DNA of 21,923 nt from a virus. The translations under genes were made by a program, and so were the position numbers. The stretch covers positions 1 through 21,923 of IMG/VR virus record IMGVR_UViG_3300021963_000736, one strand, 5' to 3'. Below the pieces are notes generated by a model. The model had not been told where the DNA came from, made no database searches, and worked only from the letters and a program-made list of their open reading frames with translations. Shown here in pieces: positions 21,096 through 21,923 of this stretch. Each line of letters starts with the position of its first letter. Position 1 is the stretch's first letter.

Positions 21096-21541
21096 TAGTA
21101 ACTTCCTCCCATTACACAGACTTGCAATGCAGTAGTACTAGCAGTAGTAGTAACACTAACAGAGGCATATAACTTAAATGTTGAAGGTAAAACAAGAGGG
21201 TTGGCAAAAGTCAATGTAGTAGTAAATCCAGCTACAGTAGTCGAAGGAGTTACAGCGGTCACAAGTATTTCAGTAAACAAGAAAGCTGTAGTTCCATCCC
21301 ATACCCATATGCCCACTATATTACCAGCAGTAGCTGCGACAAATGAAGTAGAGCAAGCATTGACTTGAATAGAGTCGATTCTTAGCCCATTCGTAGAAGT
21401 AGGAACGATTTGCACAATGTTTGCTGCTGCCAATGAAGCGGTTGCAGTCGGGCCTCTTGTCGTACAAGCTGTTTGTGCTGCTAGTGTTGTGCAAACCATG
21501 TAAGGGGCTTGAGCAAAGATCGGTGTTGCGGTTACTGGCAT
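21095..21541 (-). CDS. Small beta-rich fibre protein, 148 aa
   Basis: The start overlaps the stop of the collagen-like fibre gene by one base (TAATG), and its own stop overlaps the next start in the same way, so the three are translated as a coupled set. The sequence is rich in Thr, Ala, Val and Ser with almost no charge (for example SLAAANIVQIVPTSTNGLRI and VSVTTTASTTALQVCVMG) and looks like a jelly-roll or knob of beta strands. Two Cys sit near residues 17 and 25. It is probably a fibre shaft or knob subunit carried with the collagen-like fibre. I recognise the layout but not a family. Confidence 0.8.
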   Translation of the reverse strand: MPVTATPIFAQAPYMVCTTLAAQTACTTRGPTATASLAAANIVQIVPTSTNGLRIDSIQVNACSTSFVAATAGNIVGIWVWDGTTAFLFTEILVTAVTPSTTVAGFTTTLTFANPLVLPSTFKLYASVSVTTTASTTALQVCVMGGSY

Positions 21542-21923
21542 TATAAACCTCCAAAGTTAGTTGCTAAGTAAATTGTGTCTGCTGTTCCTTGGTTTCCTTG
21601 CGTTCCTTGCGTTCCTTGATTTCCTTGGTTTCCTTGCGTTCCTTGCGTTCCTTGATTTCCTTGGTTTCCTTGGTTTCCTTGCGTTCCTTGCGTTCCTTGA
21701 TTTCCTTGGTTTCCTTGCGTTCCTTGCGTTCCTTGATTTCCTTGGTTTCCTTGCGTTCCTTGCGTTCCTTGATTTCCTTGAGCTCCAATAACTCCTTGGA
21801 ATCCTTGATTTCCTTGAGCTCCAATAACTCCTTGGAATCCTTGATTTCCTTGAGCTCCTACTGATCCTTGAAATCCTTGGTTTCCTTGAGCTCCTACTGA
21901 TCCTTGAAATCCTTGGTTTCCTT
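21541..21923 (-). CDS. Partial collagen-like (Gly-X-Y) tail fibre protein, C-terminal part
   Basis: The frame runs in from the window edge, so its N-terminus is missing, and stops at TAA 21543-21541. The visible part is about 110 residues of perfect Gly-X-Y triplets (GNQ, GTQ, GFQ, GVI, GSV, GAQ), followed by a short end (GTADTIYLATNFGGL). Collagen-like segments form rigid triple helices in phage fibres and tail shafts. Its stop overlaps the next start (TAATG), giving tight coupling. An opposite-frame minus-strand Lys/Glu-rich reading of the same bases is only a shadow of the nine-base repeat. Confidence 0.9.
   Translation of the reverse strand, partial: GNQGFQGSVGAQGNQGFQGSVGAQGNQGFQGVIGAQGNQGFQGVIGAQGNQGTQGTQGNQGNQGTQGTQGNQGNQGTQGTQGNQGNQGNQGTQGTQGNQGNQGTQGTQGNQGTADTIYLATNFGGL
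21591..21923. repeat. 36-bp tandem repeats coding the collagen-like shaft
   Basis: Nine 36-bp units lie at 21591, 21627, 21672, 21708, 21744, 21780, 21816, 21852 and 21888, with one extra nine-base GNQ triplet at 21663. Units 1-5 code GNQ-GTQ-GTQ-GNQ variants, units 6-7 carry GVI and units 8-9 carry GSV. Identical adjacent copies suggest recent slippage. The window ends exactly on a unit boundary, which may reflect an assembly break at the repeat. Confidence 0.9.

Noticed and set aside
21564-21824. Lys/Glu-rich frame (KERKE and KETKE repeats) on the minus strand near the window end
   Set aside because: It is the frame-shifted reading of the Gly-X-Y repeat. The collagen-like frame explains the bases, ends in a proper stop and couples to the next gene.

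Overview
The window is part of a tailed double-stranded DNA bacteriophage (Caudoviricetes) genome or a metagenomic phage contig. The evidence is a complete large terminase, a zinc-finger primase-like protein, a tail-collar fibre tip, a collagen-like fibre, one tRNA gene, and very tight packing with start/stop overlaps. The host cannot be named. Strong AGGAGG-type ribosome binding sites and sigma70-like promoter hexamers only indicate a bacterial host. Most genes are on the minus strand; the terminase and one unknown gene are on the plus strand.

Positions 1-3344 (minus) hold small accessory genes, several with membrane helices. The spaces between them are filled by an unusual C-rich array in three blocks (about 1093-1165, 1744-1915 and 2007-2660). 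The array is made of 5-bp units CCNNG, and the phase is reset by a 4-bp unit CCTG every 39, 44 or 49 bp. A CAU-anticodon tRNA sits between blocks 2 and 3. I see no protein-coding explanation for the array, and it is the most unusual object in the window.

Positions 3343-8763 hold the terminase (+), the primase-like gene (-) and a 377-residue unknown (+). They are packed so tightly that two divergent pairs appear to share a CATG start and one convergent pair shares a CTAG stop.

Positions 8740-15167 (minus) read as one roughly ten-gene operon. It starts at a candidate promoter near 15192-15220 and ends with a CobS/MoxR-type AAA+ ATPase followed by a CobT-like von Willebrand A (VWA) protein. The genes between are mostly unrecognised. 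The AAA+/VWA pair probably remodels a protein or metal-dependent complex rather than making cobalamin.

Positions 15346-21923 (minus) form a second operon, closed by a strong hairpin terminator at 15232-15292. In transcription order it carries a collagen-like fibre (cut by the window end), a small beta-type fibre protein, a tail-collar tip with HxH motifs, a fibre-associated protein, a 454-residue protein with about 49 cysteines, a CxxC protein, a two-domain glycosyltransferase (GT9-like plus GT2-like), a Ser-rich protein and a second CxxC protein paralogous to the first. This looks like a host-recognition and virion-decoration module. A perfect 16-bp palindrome occurs in the interdomain linkers of both the glycosyltransferase and the primase-like protein.
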